Shown here piece by piece: positions 1 through 9,640 of a stretch of DNA of 41,689 nucleotides (position 1 is its first letter; each line of letters starts with the position of its first letter). The position numbers were made by a program, and so were the translations under genes. The notes under the pieces were generated by a model. The model was not told the DNA's origin, ran no database searches, and saw only the letters and a program-made list of their open reading frames with translations. This DNA is from Gryganskiella cystojenkinii (taxonomy: Eukaryota; Mortierellomycota; Mortierellomycetes; Mortierellales; Mortierellaceae), in contig JAAAIG010000287.1 in NCBI GenBank assembly GCA_015852425.1, positions 1 to 41,689 of the forward strand. Reading direction: 5' to 3'.

Positions 1-305
1 TCGGATCTACGGTCATTGATGACGGCTCGTATTCCTTTTCCATAATCAACGCTTTCAGATGGAACTGTCAACAACGTTATCCTTTGTTACTGGTTAAGCT
101 TTCCTCCAAGTTTCCCTGTCGTATGGCGGTCCTTTCATTTACCGCATCCAAGTTCAAACGGTCGATTTGTGTCGAAAATATTTTATTTCGATCTTCTGTA
201 AAAAATGTTCGAGTGTTGTCCATGTGTCGCTTGAACGAGCGCCTTCGCGAGAAAGTAAGCTGGAGGGAGGAGTAACCCAAGGAACCAGTTAAATTGGCCG
301 CCACC
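1..305. other. Gene-free left edge
   Basis: I see no gene in this stretch. It lies downstream of the SRP9 stop codon and probably contains its 3' untranslated region. The open frames on both strands are short and show neither codon bias nor recognisable motifs. Confidence 0.4.
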
Positions 306-932
306 CTACTTGCGCCTGTTCTTCTTTGCCTTTCCACCGCCTCCTTGTTGCATTGCTGGGCTGGATATCGTAGATGAAGCCACTGGAGTTGATGCGCTCA
401 GAGGTGCTGATGGTGATACTACTGGTGCTTCCTGAACGGCGACTGGGATCCGGTTATGCATCTTTGCCATCAAGGAGCGGTTCAGTCTTTCGAACTTGTT
501 GAGGTCTTGCATCTGATCTGTCTTGTATTTGAGGCACTGTCGAAAAAAAAGATGCAAATGTATTAATAACCTGGATCGAATTGAAAATGTTCACCGGGAG
601 GGAAGTGATGGTCTTTTTCCGACAGGAAAAAAAAAAGTGGAGCTGCCTTACTGTGCGATCGTCCGTGACTTTGAGAACGAGCTTGCCCTCGGTGTGGCGG
701 TATTTTGCGACATAACGGGTCTATAGTCAAGGAAACGAGAAAGGATGGATTTGTAAGTCGGCAATGTGGATCCTTGTGGCAGAGTTTGGCTCCTATGGCC
801 TCTTTTCAGAGTTCTTGGTTTGCCACCCTGGTAGTCTGATGAGTGAAAAGGTTCAAGTACATTGTTGGGCGAGAGTTGGTAGAGCTCCTCGGCAGCCTTT
901 TGGAATTCGTCCCAGGCGAGGATGTTGACCAT
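306..932 (-). CDS. srp9: Signal recognition particle 9 kDa protein (SRP9)
   Basis: SRP9 pairs with SRP14 to form the Alu-domain heterodimer of the signal recognition particle. That dimer slows translation elongation while ribosomes are delivered to the ER. Three exons are inferred: 932-861, 720-652 and 536-306, all joined in phase 0, giving 123 residues. Exon 1 carries the tryptophan-containing N-terminal helix (LAWDEFQKAAEELY). Exon 2 carries the beta strand TRYVAKYRHTEGKLVLKVTD. Exon 3 starts CLKYKTDQMQDLNKFERLN, the signature region of the family. Human SRP9 is about 86 residues; the extra length is a low-complexity Ala/Ser/Pro tail ending in a basic KAKKNRRK cluster, which could contact RNA. 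The splice sites have GT and AG and the joined product aligns with SRP9 without gaps around the junctions. The gene diverges from the uS11 gene. Confidence 0.88.
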
Positions 933-1205
933 GCTGAGGGATATAAAGAGTTTAGAAAAGAAAGGGAGAGCGATGGGAAGGACCGTGGATGAGCTATTCC
1001 TCAAAAAGTAATGTAAAGAAAAGCGATGATGGCAAAAAGGGCTGAGTAAAAGAGCAGAGATCGCCTTTGGTGTGGCCCTGAATGAGGGAGATGGCAGATC
1101 ATCATCAAAATTCGAAAGACTATTGACCCCTTAATAAACCAATTGCGGATATCAAACTTGGTCGTCTGGGCAGCGTTGAATCTTCCTTTTTCTCAAATAT
1201 CGAAG
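933..1205. promoter_or_regulatory. Shared intergenic promoter region of srp9 and the uS11 gene
   Basis: The start codons of two highly expressed translation-related genes face away from each other across only 273 bases, so the promoters must overlap or be shared. A pyrimidine-rich stretch (cttcctttttctc, about 1184-1196) lies just before the uS11 start, as is common for ribosomal-protein leaders. I see no clear TATA box. The assignment rests on position only. Confidence 0.4.
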
Positions 1206-2321
1206 ATGGTACAGGACTACTTTAATTTTGGTGGCGTGTACTCATAAACAGGATGTGCACGGGCTGGGACCACATCCATCCATGCCTTGACAAAGCAACC
1301 ATCAATCCATCCATCGACACATCGACACCACTCTCTATCACCCGGCTCGGAACGAACGTCTGCATCAGGACCATCATTCCCTCTGGCCGACAGAACTGAA
1401 CTTTTTGAGTCCGAACCCACTAGTCTCTCATGACTTTGACCTGTCAGTTCAATGCAGAGTTAATCGGCTAGCTCTTGCTTTGGGAAGCGGAGTGAATCTG
1501 ATGGGTTCGGTCAAAAAACGAGCAAGAGATCTCGAGGCGAGAGCAAATCAATCTCTACAGCAGGGGCGATGGAACTTTTTTTTTTCTGCTGGAAAACAAG
1601 GAAAACGAGTCGTGAATGGATGACAAGCTTCTAAGGATCCCGTCAATTGGACGACAGCAATCAATCGAACAATTTTCGGAACAAAGAGGCGTTGTAGATT
1701 CACTCGGCAGCGCGGCAGTCTCGATACGCTACCTACTTGACCAGTTCAGCACCTATCACCTGGAGTGTGTACCGTTTAGCGCACAAACACTCCCTCTCCT
1801 TCTCAACTCGACTTTATAGCCCACATCGACTAACGCAGGAATTTTTATTCTGTCTCAATCTTCTCTAGTCCAAGAAGGTCAAGTCCACCCCCAAGGTTCA
1901 GGAAAACATCTCCCTCGGTCCCCAGGTCCGTGGTGATGAGGAGGTTTTCGGTGTTGCCCACATCTTTGCCTCTTTCAACGATACCTTCGTTCACATCACC
2001 GATTTGACCGGTCGTGAAACCATCTCCCGTGTCACCGGAGGTATGAAGGTCAAGGCCGATCGTGATGAGGCTTCCCCCTACGCCGCTATGTTGGCTGCCC
2101 AGGATGTTGCCGTCAAGTGCAAGGAGGTCGGTATCACTGCCCTTCACATCAAGCTCCGTGCTACCGGTGGTAACCGCTCCAAGACCCCCGGTCCCGGTGC
2201 CCAGTCCGCTCTCCGTGCCTTGGCCCGTGCTGGCATGAAGATTGGTCGCATTGAGGATGTTACCCCCACCCCCACCGATTCTACCCGCAAAAAGGGTGGT
2301 CGTCGTGGTCGTCGTCTGTAA
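1206..2321 (+). CDS. rps14: 40S ribosomal protein S14 (uS11)
   Basis: uS11 sits on the platform of the small ribosomal subunit and binds 18S rRNA near the mRNA exit. The long second exon (1869-2321) encodes a nearly canonical eukaryotic uS11, with the conserved blocks [47 protein letters not shown] and the invariant basic C-terminus [10 protein letters not shown]. No in-frame ATG precedes the conserved region in this exon. The first exon is best explained as the ATG alone at 1206-1208, directly followed by a GT donor (gtacag). It joins the AG at 1867-1868 after a 660-base intron. The product is 151 residues, the same length as human uS11. The start is therefore an inference from length and phase; the body of the gene is certain. 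Confidence 0.9.
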
Positions 2322-2827
2322 ATTATTTACTTTTCGATCTCTTTTGTATCGGATTGTTTATAATTTTTGCAGGAGAAAAACAAAAGCGTCTTCAGAATAT
2401 GCTCTGTCGTTTCTGTTGAAGTTTTTTTAGACCCTTGTAATTAAAGCAAAGCAAAATTACACAAAAACAAAACTACTGCCAGTGATACTATTTTCGCCGT
2501 TGATAAGGAATGAACACTTGGGTGGCTAAGCTTGAAGTGGAGCGATTACGGTTGGGAGGGTAGCTGTGAATATGTGTTTTCTCCCTGTTGCGTGCTGTGC
2601 ATAGGAAAATACCGGGGGATCACAAACAAGAAAGGCAAGTAGGATTTTCCTAATGGCGCATGTGTGTCTCCGCTAAATTAAAAAGATTTTTTTTCATTCT
2701 CGAAATGGCGCAAAATATTGTATTTGAAGCTGGGGTGGCGGATCAAATTTTCGTTCCTTTCTTTCTGCAGCGTCTCTCCACTCCACATCTCCCACAATCC
2801 CATAACAATTACGACCAGCTTATCGAC
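2322..2827. other. Intergenic: uS11 3' end and leader of the DUF4396 gene
   Basis: The stretch contains the 3' end of the uS11 gene (AT-rich, with several A-runs) and the leader of the DUF4396 gene. An upstream in-frame ATG at 2660 would add 56 residues to the next protein. They look non-coding, and the later ATG opens a good mitochondrial presequence, so the later start is preferred. Confidence 0.4.
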
Positions 2828-3583
2828 ATGAACTTCCTTGCTGGCACTGCATTAATTCGGAGGACAACCGTTGCTCCATTTCAAACTAATATTACGCACC
2901 AGCGTCTATTTCAGAACCGCCGTCGTGTCATCCCCGTCTCAGGAACGATCACTCAATGGTACTCATCGAGTACAAATTCAGAAGAAGTAAAGCAAGAAAC
3001 ATCTCCATGCTGCCACAAGAAATCTGTAGTCCCCAAAGCCGATCAAGAACAAAGTAAGAGCTGCCACAAGACCCAGCATCCAAACCAGCATAAACCAAAG
3101 CTCAACAGCTCCGCACTTTCCGCCGGTGCTCTCCAATTCTGGTCGGACCCCAAGACATGGAAGATCGCCTCAACCAACACGTTCAGATGTCTGATCGGCT
3201 GCACGCTTGGGGACCTTTCCATGCTCTTCTACCTCCAGACTTACCACCCAGCCCTTTCTCCGCCTCTGGCCATGGGTTTAGCCATGACCTCTGGCATTTT
3301 GACTTCAATCACTCTGGAGACCTTGATCCTGAGGTATTCTAGCAAGGTGCGTATGCCTTGGTCCTCGGCCTTCAAGACCGCGACGGGAATGTCCATGATC
3401 TCCATGTTGACGATGGAAGCCGTAGAGAACGGGGTCGATTATCATTTGATGGGCTGGGGAAACGTCAATATCTCGGATCCCATGTTCTGGAATGCAATCG
3501 GTTGGAGTGCCCTTGCAGGTTGGTCTACTCCTTTGCCCTTCAACTACTGGAATCTCAAGAGACATGGAAAGTCATGCCATTAA
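2828..3583 (+). CDS. DUF4396 membrane protein, probably mitochondrial
   Basis: This single-exon gene encodes 251 residues. The first 35 or so residues are rich in Arg and hydroxylated residues and lack acidic residues, which suggests a mitochondrial targeting peptide. A Cys/His-rich spacer with CCHK and SCHKTQH follows. The rest matches the DUF4396 family in its order of motifs: a first conserved segment FRCLIGCTLGDLSMLFYLQ, hydrophobic helices, AFKTATGMSMISMLTMEAVEN, and a terminal PFNYWNLKRHGKSCH. That ending corresponds to the PVNYWLI.RGKGH ending common in bacterial members. The family has no established biochemical role. The Cys/His spacer and the terminal CH could bind a metal, which is inference only. 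The gene converges on CDK8 with only 93 bases between the stop codons. Confidence 0.75.
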   Translation: MNFLAGTALIRRTTVAPFQTNITHQRLFQNRRRVIPVSGTITQWYSSSTNSEEVKQETSPCCHKKSVVPKADQEQSKSCHKTQHPNQHKPKLNSSALSAGALQFWSDPKTWKIASTNTFRCLIGCTLGDLSMLFYLQTYHPALSPPLAMGLAMTSGILTSITLETLILRYSSKVRMPWSSAFKTATGMSMISMLTMEAVENGVDYHLMGWGNVNISDPMFWNAIGWSALAGWSTPLPFNYWNLKRHGKSCH

Positions 3584-3676
3584 ACAAGTTACCATCCAAA
3601 ATTAAATAAAAAGATATGAAGTAGCGCCAATGACTTGATTTGTTTTTATGTAGACTATATAGACAACCAACCATTG

Positions 3677-5599
3677 CTACTCTACCCGAGGTCGTTTTGT
3701 GTTCCGGTCGTCCTTGACAGGCGGTACAGGATGTGTCTTTTGAGGCGGTTGTGCTGCTGGCGCCGCAGCAGTCGCCCGCATATCCTTATCCTCGTTTGTG
3801 ATTCTGCGTAATGGGAACTCGACTGGTTGACCAGCAAGCGAACTATTCCAAAAGAGAAAATTGCATTAGTACGTCGTTACATAAACGGAGACCGCGGACG
3901 AAATTGCGGACATAGAAAAAAGGAAACGACCAAGAAGAAGACTTACTCCATGCCTGGCTTGGGATCTTCTTGGAAGTACGGATGGTTGAGTGCTTCCTCG
4001 GCCGTGATCCGCTTCAAGGGGTCATACTCCAACATGGCCGCCAACAAGTTGCACCCTTGTTCACTCTTGATTGGCCATGTTTGATACATCTGACGGAGGA
4101 TATTTGGCATACTAATGGGCAAGAATCACATTAGAAAGCGTTAGTTATTTGTCGTGCACGATATTGAGTAACAAGCAAATCCTGCTCTTAATCGTCTCTT
4201 ACTGTCTGAAGGAAGCCAAGTTGGGGTACTCGGGCTGTTGATCGATCGTAGGCCATCTATCCTCTGCAGGCGAGGAAAAATACGAGGGACAAAAACAAAT
4301 GTTAGCAATGTTGCAGCGACGCAGCGAATCTTCTCAAGACAAACGTTGTTCTTAATCAATGGACTGCTTACTGGTCGGGTTGCCGAGAATATCAAAGATC
4401 TTTTGTAATTGGTTCTTTTGGAAAGGGACTGTCTTCTTGTTCTCGACCTTTGCTTCCTCGCCCTTGAAGATTGGCCGCAGTGTGATCAGCTCTGCAAAGA
4501 TACATCCAATGGCCCAAATATCGATCGCCTTTGTATAATGTCGAGATCCTAACAAGAGTTCGGGTGCACGATACCAGATCGTTACGACGACTTTGTCGCC
4601 GTTGAAAAGCGGTTGCAGTGGCTTGTAAAACATTCGAGCCAATCCCAGGTCACCTGCGAAAGAGACAAAAGTGTAATATCTCGGTGTAAGATTATGGTGG
4701 TACCCCAAGCAACATTAGAATAAAGTAACTTTTTGAGTATTTGCCCTCGGCTTACCAACTTTGACTACTCCATTGGCTGTGACGAGAATATTGGCCGGTT
4801 TTAGATCACGATGCATTACCCAGTTGGCATGAAGATAAGCGACCCCGTTCAATAATTGCCAAAGGAACGACTTGATTGTGTACTCAGACATGAACTTGCG
4901 CTCGGGGTGACTGTGGAACCCAATGATTTGCTAATAGATACGGGTAAGAATAAAAATCCTGTCAGTCTACGACCCACGGAGTCTCCTTGACTGTTTGCCA
5001 TCCTGTGCATATCTTGTCAGTTACCAAGAGGTCGTGCTCAGCATATTCAAAGACCATGTGGATCGACTTGTCCTCTAACAGCACTTCCTCCAGACCAACA
5101 ATATTCTCATGATGAAGTTCTCGGCAAAGCTATTTTGTGGTGTTAAAAGGAATATGAATACCATGTCAGCATCCAGACCATGAGTCCATTTTTTTCTCTC
5201 GCCGAGGCTTGATCAAGGACTTCGGACAATGTCCCTTACTGCTATCTCTCGACATGCTGACTGTGAGATTCCGATATAGGTAGCTGCCTCGCCCTCCTTA
5301 TCCGGCTTGAACTTTTTAATCGCATATTCCTTTCCGTCGTCTCTACAAGACGATAGTAGAGTCATGAAGATGAGTCATTCCAGTCGGAGGCCAGAGAACA
5401 ACTGTGACAAAGGTTGCAAAGAAGGCTTTCGCTGGCTCTCTTACTTGTTCCTTGACTTTGCCTTGTAAACGCGACCATATGTTCCGGAACTGATAAAGCC
5501 GAGGATATCGTATTTGGAGGCGATCTTTTGTCGGCCAGAGTCGCGCTTTTGTTTGTACTCTGTCATGGACATGGATGGCAACTCATCCGTGTTTTCCAT
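3677..5599 (-). CDS. cdk8: Mediator-associated cyclin-dependent kinase CDK8 (Ssn3/Srb10)
   Basis: CDK8 with cyclin C forms the Mediator kinase module, which phosphorylates RNA polymerase II and transcription factors. Eight exons are inferred: 5599-5445, 5342-5240, 5129-5025, 4930-4756, 4653-4372, 4263-4203, 4111-3947 and 3842-3677. They give 403 residues with every junction in phase. Visible motifs are the glycine loop SSGTYGRV (about residue 37), catalytic Lys61 in YAIKK, the CDK8-type SQSACREIA helix in place of PSTAIRE, and HRDLKPAN with Asp163. The metal site is DLG at 181, where most kinases have DFG and animal CDK8 has DMG. The activation segment [14 protein letters not shown] has Asp where other CDKs carry the phosphorylated Thr, a CDK8 trait. 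The C-terminus is a basic tail ending KRPRVE. The start was set at the first ATG in frame; two later Met codons (residues 10 and 12) are possible. Confidence 0.93.
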
Positions 5600-6220
5600 C
5601 CCTTTGTTGAGCGATTCTCTCGAGATGACTACTTTACTGTTGGTTCCAATATACAAATGAAGGGCTCTTTTCTTTTCTTTCTCTCCTGTGATGCGGTGAT
5701 TGTAAATTCGGTTGCTGGAGTCCTCTTTGATGATGGTCGTTCTTGTCCTTTGTTTGATGCATCCAAAAACGAATTAAAAAGCTGGCTATGCACAATCCCT
5801 TTTTCGCCCAATGTGACTGCTCATTGACAAGTACCAAATTGACGTGGGCAAAGCCTAGTCATCCCGAAACACGGCCAGAATTGCTCAGGTACAGGTACCC
5901 TGACCAGCACCTGGTCGGTCCTTTTTGAAGCTTTCAAAAGAAGACTATGGATGAGCGAACTCCCAACCTCCAAACTTTATCAGGGGAACTTCTTAGACAA
6001 CCAATATGGTCTTGAGTTACCGCTCAATACCTCAGCAGACTTTGCTCTATGGCTTCAGGTTTTTTCGAATGTTGCTTTAATATGCTATGCTGTTTGTTGG
6101 CGTATCCTCAATATGTGATGAAAAATTGATGACTGTAATTTCTTTCTGCTTTTTGCTGCTGCCGCTCTTGTTGTCGCTGTTATTCGCCTCCTTCTAAAAA
6201 AAAATCCTGGACTCTAATGA
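5600..6220. other. Intergenic between two minus-strand genes
   Basis: This holds the CDK8 promoter and leader and the 3' flank of the nucleolar protein gene. The only structure I noticed is a short interrupted palindrome (gaccag-cac-ctggtc, about 5902-5916). I see no coding sequence with codon bias. Confidence 0.35.
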
Positions 6221-7661
6221 TTAGGCATCGGGGAACTTGAAGGAACGGGACTCAAAGTCGATCTGACCTCCCTTGTATGAACCACGTTTCTTTTTCGTCT
6301 TCTCGGCACGGAACCCCTTGCCACGAGTGACAATCATATCCAAATGAGCTCTGTAACCGTATCCGGTTTCGCCGCCTGCTCCGGACATGAACGTGTTATC
6401 CTTCAACTCGTCAGCCATGAATGTGACATCCTCGGCCTTGACGCGCTTGAATGGCTCGTTCTGGACCTTGGTCTTCTTTTCGCCATCCTATTTTTGTTTT
6501 TTTTAAAAAAAAAGATGTTGAGAGCTCAGGGTCAGTATATCTCAGCGTGACGAGGTTACAATATACAAAGCTATATGTCAATATTTGTCATTTCAATTAC
6601 ATCAGTCTTCATCTTCTTGGCAGGAGGAGGAACAACGATCTCGACCTTTTTGACAACGGGCTTTTCGTCCTCAGAGTCAGAATCAGAGCTGTCGCTATCC
6701 GAGCTATCCGAGCTGGAAGAGCTCGATGAGCTGCTATCACTGTCGCTGTCGCTATCCGAATCGTCCGAGCTGTCGCTGTCTGAGCTATCCGAGCTGTCTG
6801 AGGAGCTAGACTCTGAAGAAACCAAAGAAAAGGAAGGGGAAGAAGAGGATGAGGACAAGGATGAGGCAGACATGGCGGACGATTCATCGCTTTCAGAGGC
6901 ACTGATGCTCTCCGAGTCGCTACCGGCATCACTTTCGCTTTCTGATTCACTAGAGTTGTCTGAATCGCTCGAGTCACTGTTGGGATCGCTTTTGCTGTCC
7001 GAGTCACTTGAGCTCACAGAGTCACTTTCGCTTTCCGATCCACTAGAGTTATCCGACGACAAGGAGGACTCGCTACTGCTGCTGCTGCTGCTATTAATTT
7101 CCTGTGCGATGATGATAAAATGCTTACTCTCGTCTTCGCTGCTGGAGGAGGAATCAGACTCATCCTCGCTTTCTGATGATGAGCTGGAAGACTCCTCGGA
7201 AGAGGAAGAAGACTCGTCCGAGGATTCCTTCATATCAGCATCCTCGCTGGACTCGCTGCTGCTGCTGCTGGATCCTGACTCGGACCTATCGGAAAAGGAG
7301 ACATGATCCAGTTAGTCGACAACAGTCTCAATAAACGCTATTCATTTCCTGCACTTTTGATTTCCCCTCGCCGCCACGTACGCCTTTGCCTGTGCGTTGT
7401 AAATTTCGACCAAAGTCTGTGTGGGCTTGGAGCTGGACTTCAAGGTCTATGGAGAGAAAGTTGTTAGGGTAGACAAAGCTGTCGTTGTTAGGTACATTCT
7501 TGGTAGAGTCCACAGTCAATAAAGAAGTGAATTATAAGAGGTGTGTGTATATTCAGACATACGTTCTTGGCCTCCTTTTTGAAAGCCTTCAAGGTCTCGA
7601 CGCAGTCCTGGTCCTTCAAGAACTGCTCGATGAGAGGGAAGAGCTCAGCTGGTGCGCCCAT
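6221..7661 (-). CDS. srp40: Nucleolar phosphoprotein of the Nopp140/SRP40 family (NOLC1-like)
   Basis: Members chaperone box C/D and H/ACA snoRNPs in the nucleolus. Four exons (7661-7563, 7446-7382, 7285-6601, 6487-6221) give 371 residues. Residues 1-33 form a LisH-like helix pair, with the pattern LIEQFL...CVETLKAFKKEAK typical of this family. The middle 220 residues are almost pure Ser alternating with Asp and Glu, an ideal casein kinase 2 substrate. Next comes a short KKVEIVVPPPAKKMK stretch. The last exon is a complete SRP40 C-terminal domain: PFKRVKAEDVTF, then GYGYRAHLDMIVTRGKGFR and KKKRGSYKGG. The Ser-rich core is partly encoded by runs of AGC/GCT triplets. The core is interrupted once by a 10-residue hydrophobic patch (FIIIAQEIN). 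The gene diverges from the mS26-like gene. Confidence 0.9.
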
Positions 7662-8045
7662 TGTATGTAATGTATAAAGAGAGTAAGAAGTGGATGGGGG
7701 TACAGGGGAGAGGGAGTTGGGATGGAATGAAATGGAAGGCGATGTCTGTATGAGATACGGTAAAGTGTGGACTGAACGCGTGCAAAAAAAAAAGAGCTTT
7801 GCAGAGGGTGTTCCAAAAAAAAAAAAAAAAAAAAATACACTGCGTCAAAGTCCACTTTGATTTGTTTTGAAGAGTGGCTTTGAATGACTGTTAATTGAAC
7901 TGATCCGCTTGATCTGGTCACGTGCGAACTATAATCTCGAGCTGTCCAAAATGTACTCTCTCCCTCCTCCGGATTATTTGGTCCATTCAATCCCTTCTCC
8001 CATTCCACATCGACATCGACTCCATCGTCAGGATCACTTCACACC
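7662..8045. promoter_or_regulatory. Bidirectional promoter region with a 21-base A tract
   Basis: These 384 bases separate two divergent gene starts. An uninterrupted run of 21 A residues occupies 7815-7835, and a shorter A9-10 run lies near 7785. Long dA:dT tracts exclude nucleosomes in fungal promoters, so this one may keep both promoters open. No TATA box is obvious on either strand. Confidence 0.45.
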
Positions 8046-8870
8046 ATGCTTCGTCAACTCACAACGAGGCTGCCTCGCGCCACTTCTCAGCTCAGGACAT
8101 TCACTACGGTCCGCACTATCGATGAGCCCTCTGCCAACTACAGACCTGGAAAGGAAGGATTCGCTCCTGGCATGCCACACCCTCCCGGCAGCTCTCCTGC
8201 TCCCTCGCCCCCACCAGCACCCCGTACCGTCGAGGATCTCCCCGAGATGTCAAAGTCGCACGACCATAAGGCCCACGGTTCACCCACACAAAAATTCGAG
8301 CTCGAGATGACCAAGCTCCGTCATGCGTATCAGAGAGAACACTTTCAGGGTCAGGATGCGCTCAGGACCGAGAAAGAACGTCAACGCAAGGGATCACTCC
8401 GTCGTCTCCAGCTCAAGCAAGCCGGGGATCGCGAGGACAACGAGAAGCGTCTCGAATTTGAACGTCTCATGCAACCCGCAGGATCCTCAGGACCCGAGAG
8501 ACATGAACGCTTTGCTCAATTCGTGCAGGAGCGTAAGGCCCAAAGGGTCGCAAACTTTCAGAAGAGAGAGGAAGCCGCCTCGGAGGAGAGATTGGAATCA
8601 ATGGTCCGGTTATACCACGCCGCAGAGGATTTTGTCACGTTCGAGAACTTGGATGCCAAGGTCAACGAGTTTTTCGAAGCTGGAAAGCAGGGCAAGGTCT
8701 ATGTGCCGACGGTCCAGGACATGGTTGTCGAGGTTAATGAGGGTGGCGGAAAGATCTCACATGCGGATCTTGTGAGTAGGGAGCAGGAACTCCGGGATGC
8801 GTTGGACGGAACGGTCTCTGGAGGTAAGATCGGTATCGATGCTGTCAAGGCCAAGGTCGAGTCATCGTGA
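8046..8870 (+). CDS. Mitochondrial small ribosomal subunit protein, mS26 (MRPS26/Pet123)-like
   Basis: This single-exon gene encodes 274 residues. The N-terminus (MLRQLTTRLPRATSQLRTF) is basic with no acidic residues, a strong mitochondrial presequence. A Pro-rich linker follows, then a long, highly charged helical region rich in Arg, Glu and Lys from about residue 85. The segment FVTFENLDAKVNEFFEAGK resembles the FITRENLEARVE segment of animal MRPS26, and the length and charge pattern fit fungal Pet123. I infer a structural role in the mitoribosome. The assignment rests on a short local resemblance plus overall character, so another mitochondrial coiled-coil protein is possible. Confidence 0.6.
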   Translation: MLRQLTTRLPRATSQLRTFTTVRTIDEPSANYRPGKEGFAPGMPHPPGSSPAPSPPPAPRTVEDLPEMSKSHDHKAHGSPTQKFELEMTKLRHAYQREHFQGQDALRTEKERQRKGSLRRLQLKQAGDREDNEKRLEFERLMQPAGSSGPERHERFAQFVQERKAQRVANFQKREEAASEERLESMVRLYHAAEDFVTFENLDAKVNEFFEAGKQGKVYVPTVQDMVVEVNEGGGKISHADLVSREQELRDALDGTVSGGKIGIDAVKAKVESS

Positions 8871-9640
8871 AGTTAGGATGACAGGATAAGAAAGAAAAGA
8901 AGCGAACCCCTGAGTCGGAGGAGGAGAACGAGCGAGGAAAGGGGAGAAATAGAAACCAACCAACCAACAACCATATTTTACATAAATCATCATCATTATT
9001 TTTTATTCTATCGTGTTAAGAGGTCGGGAACAGACAGACAGACAGATGGACGGACGGACGGATATGCAGCAAAACCTTGGAACTCATGCATGCCACAGAT
9101 TATTTTTGTTGTCTTTCTTTCAGCGGTGACTGACAGTGCTCGGACAGCAATAAACACGACAACAACGACAACAACGACTGGCGGGCTAAAGTGCAGTAAT
9201 GGCAAACAGACTTGTCCGATCTGGGGTCAACTATGGCTGTACGTCGTCTGCTGTCATTGATTTCTTTTTTGGCGGCAGACGACGATAAAGAATAAAAACA
9301 ACAAATAAGAATTTCCTTCTGCGCTGTTCTTTTTTCTCTCTTTCACTCTCACTCTCACTCTCATTTTCTGCATTGTTCCGTTTCTTTGCATCCTCCAACA
9401 CACTCCCCTGCCTTTTATCATTTATACCTGCTTCCATCATCACTCTCCATTTCCTTCATTCTTCTTTTCCTCTCTTGTTGTCACCACTATCTGGGTTGTG
9501 CTTGTCTGGTCAGCGCACTTTTCCACGACTCTCTCTGCAAAGGGCTTTTTCGTTTCCTCACCCTTTTTTTTTTTATATATTACGCCCCCCATTCATTCAT
9601 GAGCCACTCTCTCTTTCTTTTTCTTCTTTCCCTTGCTTAA
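8871..9640. other. Intergenic: mS26-like 3' flank and DOT1 promoter
   Basis: No gene is visible. It contains a short tandem CAGA/CGGA region (about 9033-9062), a pyrimidine-rich tract with repeated cactct units (about 9338-9362), a T12 run and a TATATATTA box at 9574-9582. The box lies about 60 bases before the DOT1 start codon and is the likely core promoter element for DOT1. Confidence 0.45.

Noticed and set aside
5441..5656. A longer N-terminus for CDK8 starting at 5656
   Set aside because: The codon at 5656 is TTG, not ATG; the first in-frame ATG is at 5599.
7095..7131. A 37-base intron-like segment (gtaagc...aatag) inside the SRP40-like Ser-rich exon
   Set aside because: Removing it would shift the frame, while the unspliced frame is continuous with Ser-rich sequence on both sides and correct at the next junction. 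It is also very short for an intron.
6575..7306. A 243-codon plus-strand frame, Ser/Leu/Glu-rich
   Set aside because: It is the antisense of the Ser/Asp repeat region of the SRP40-like gene and spans that gene's splice sites.
9033..9062. CAGA/CGGA tandem run as a possible regulatory array
   Set aside because: Only a few imperfect tetranucleotide units; it looks like an ordinary microsatellite.
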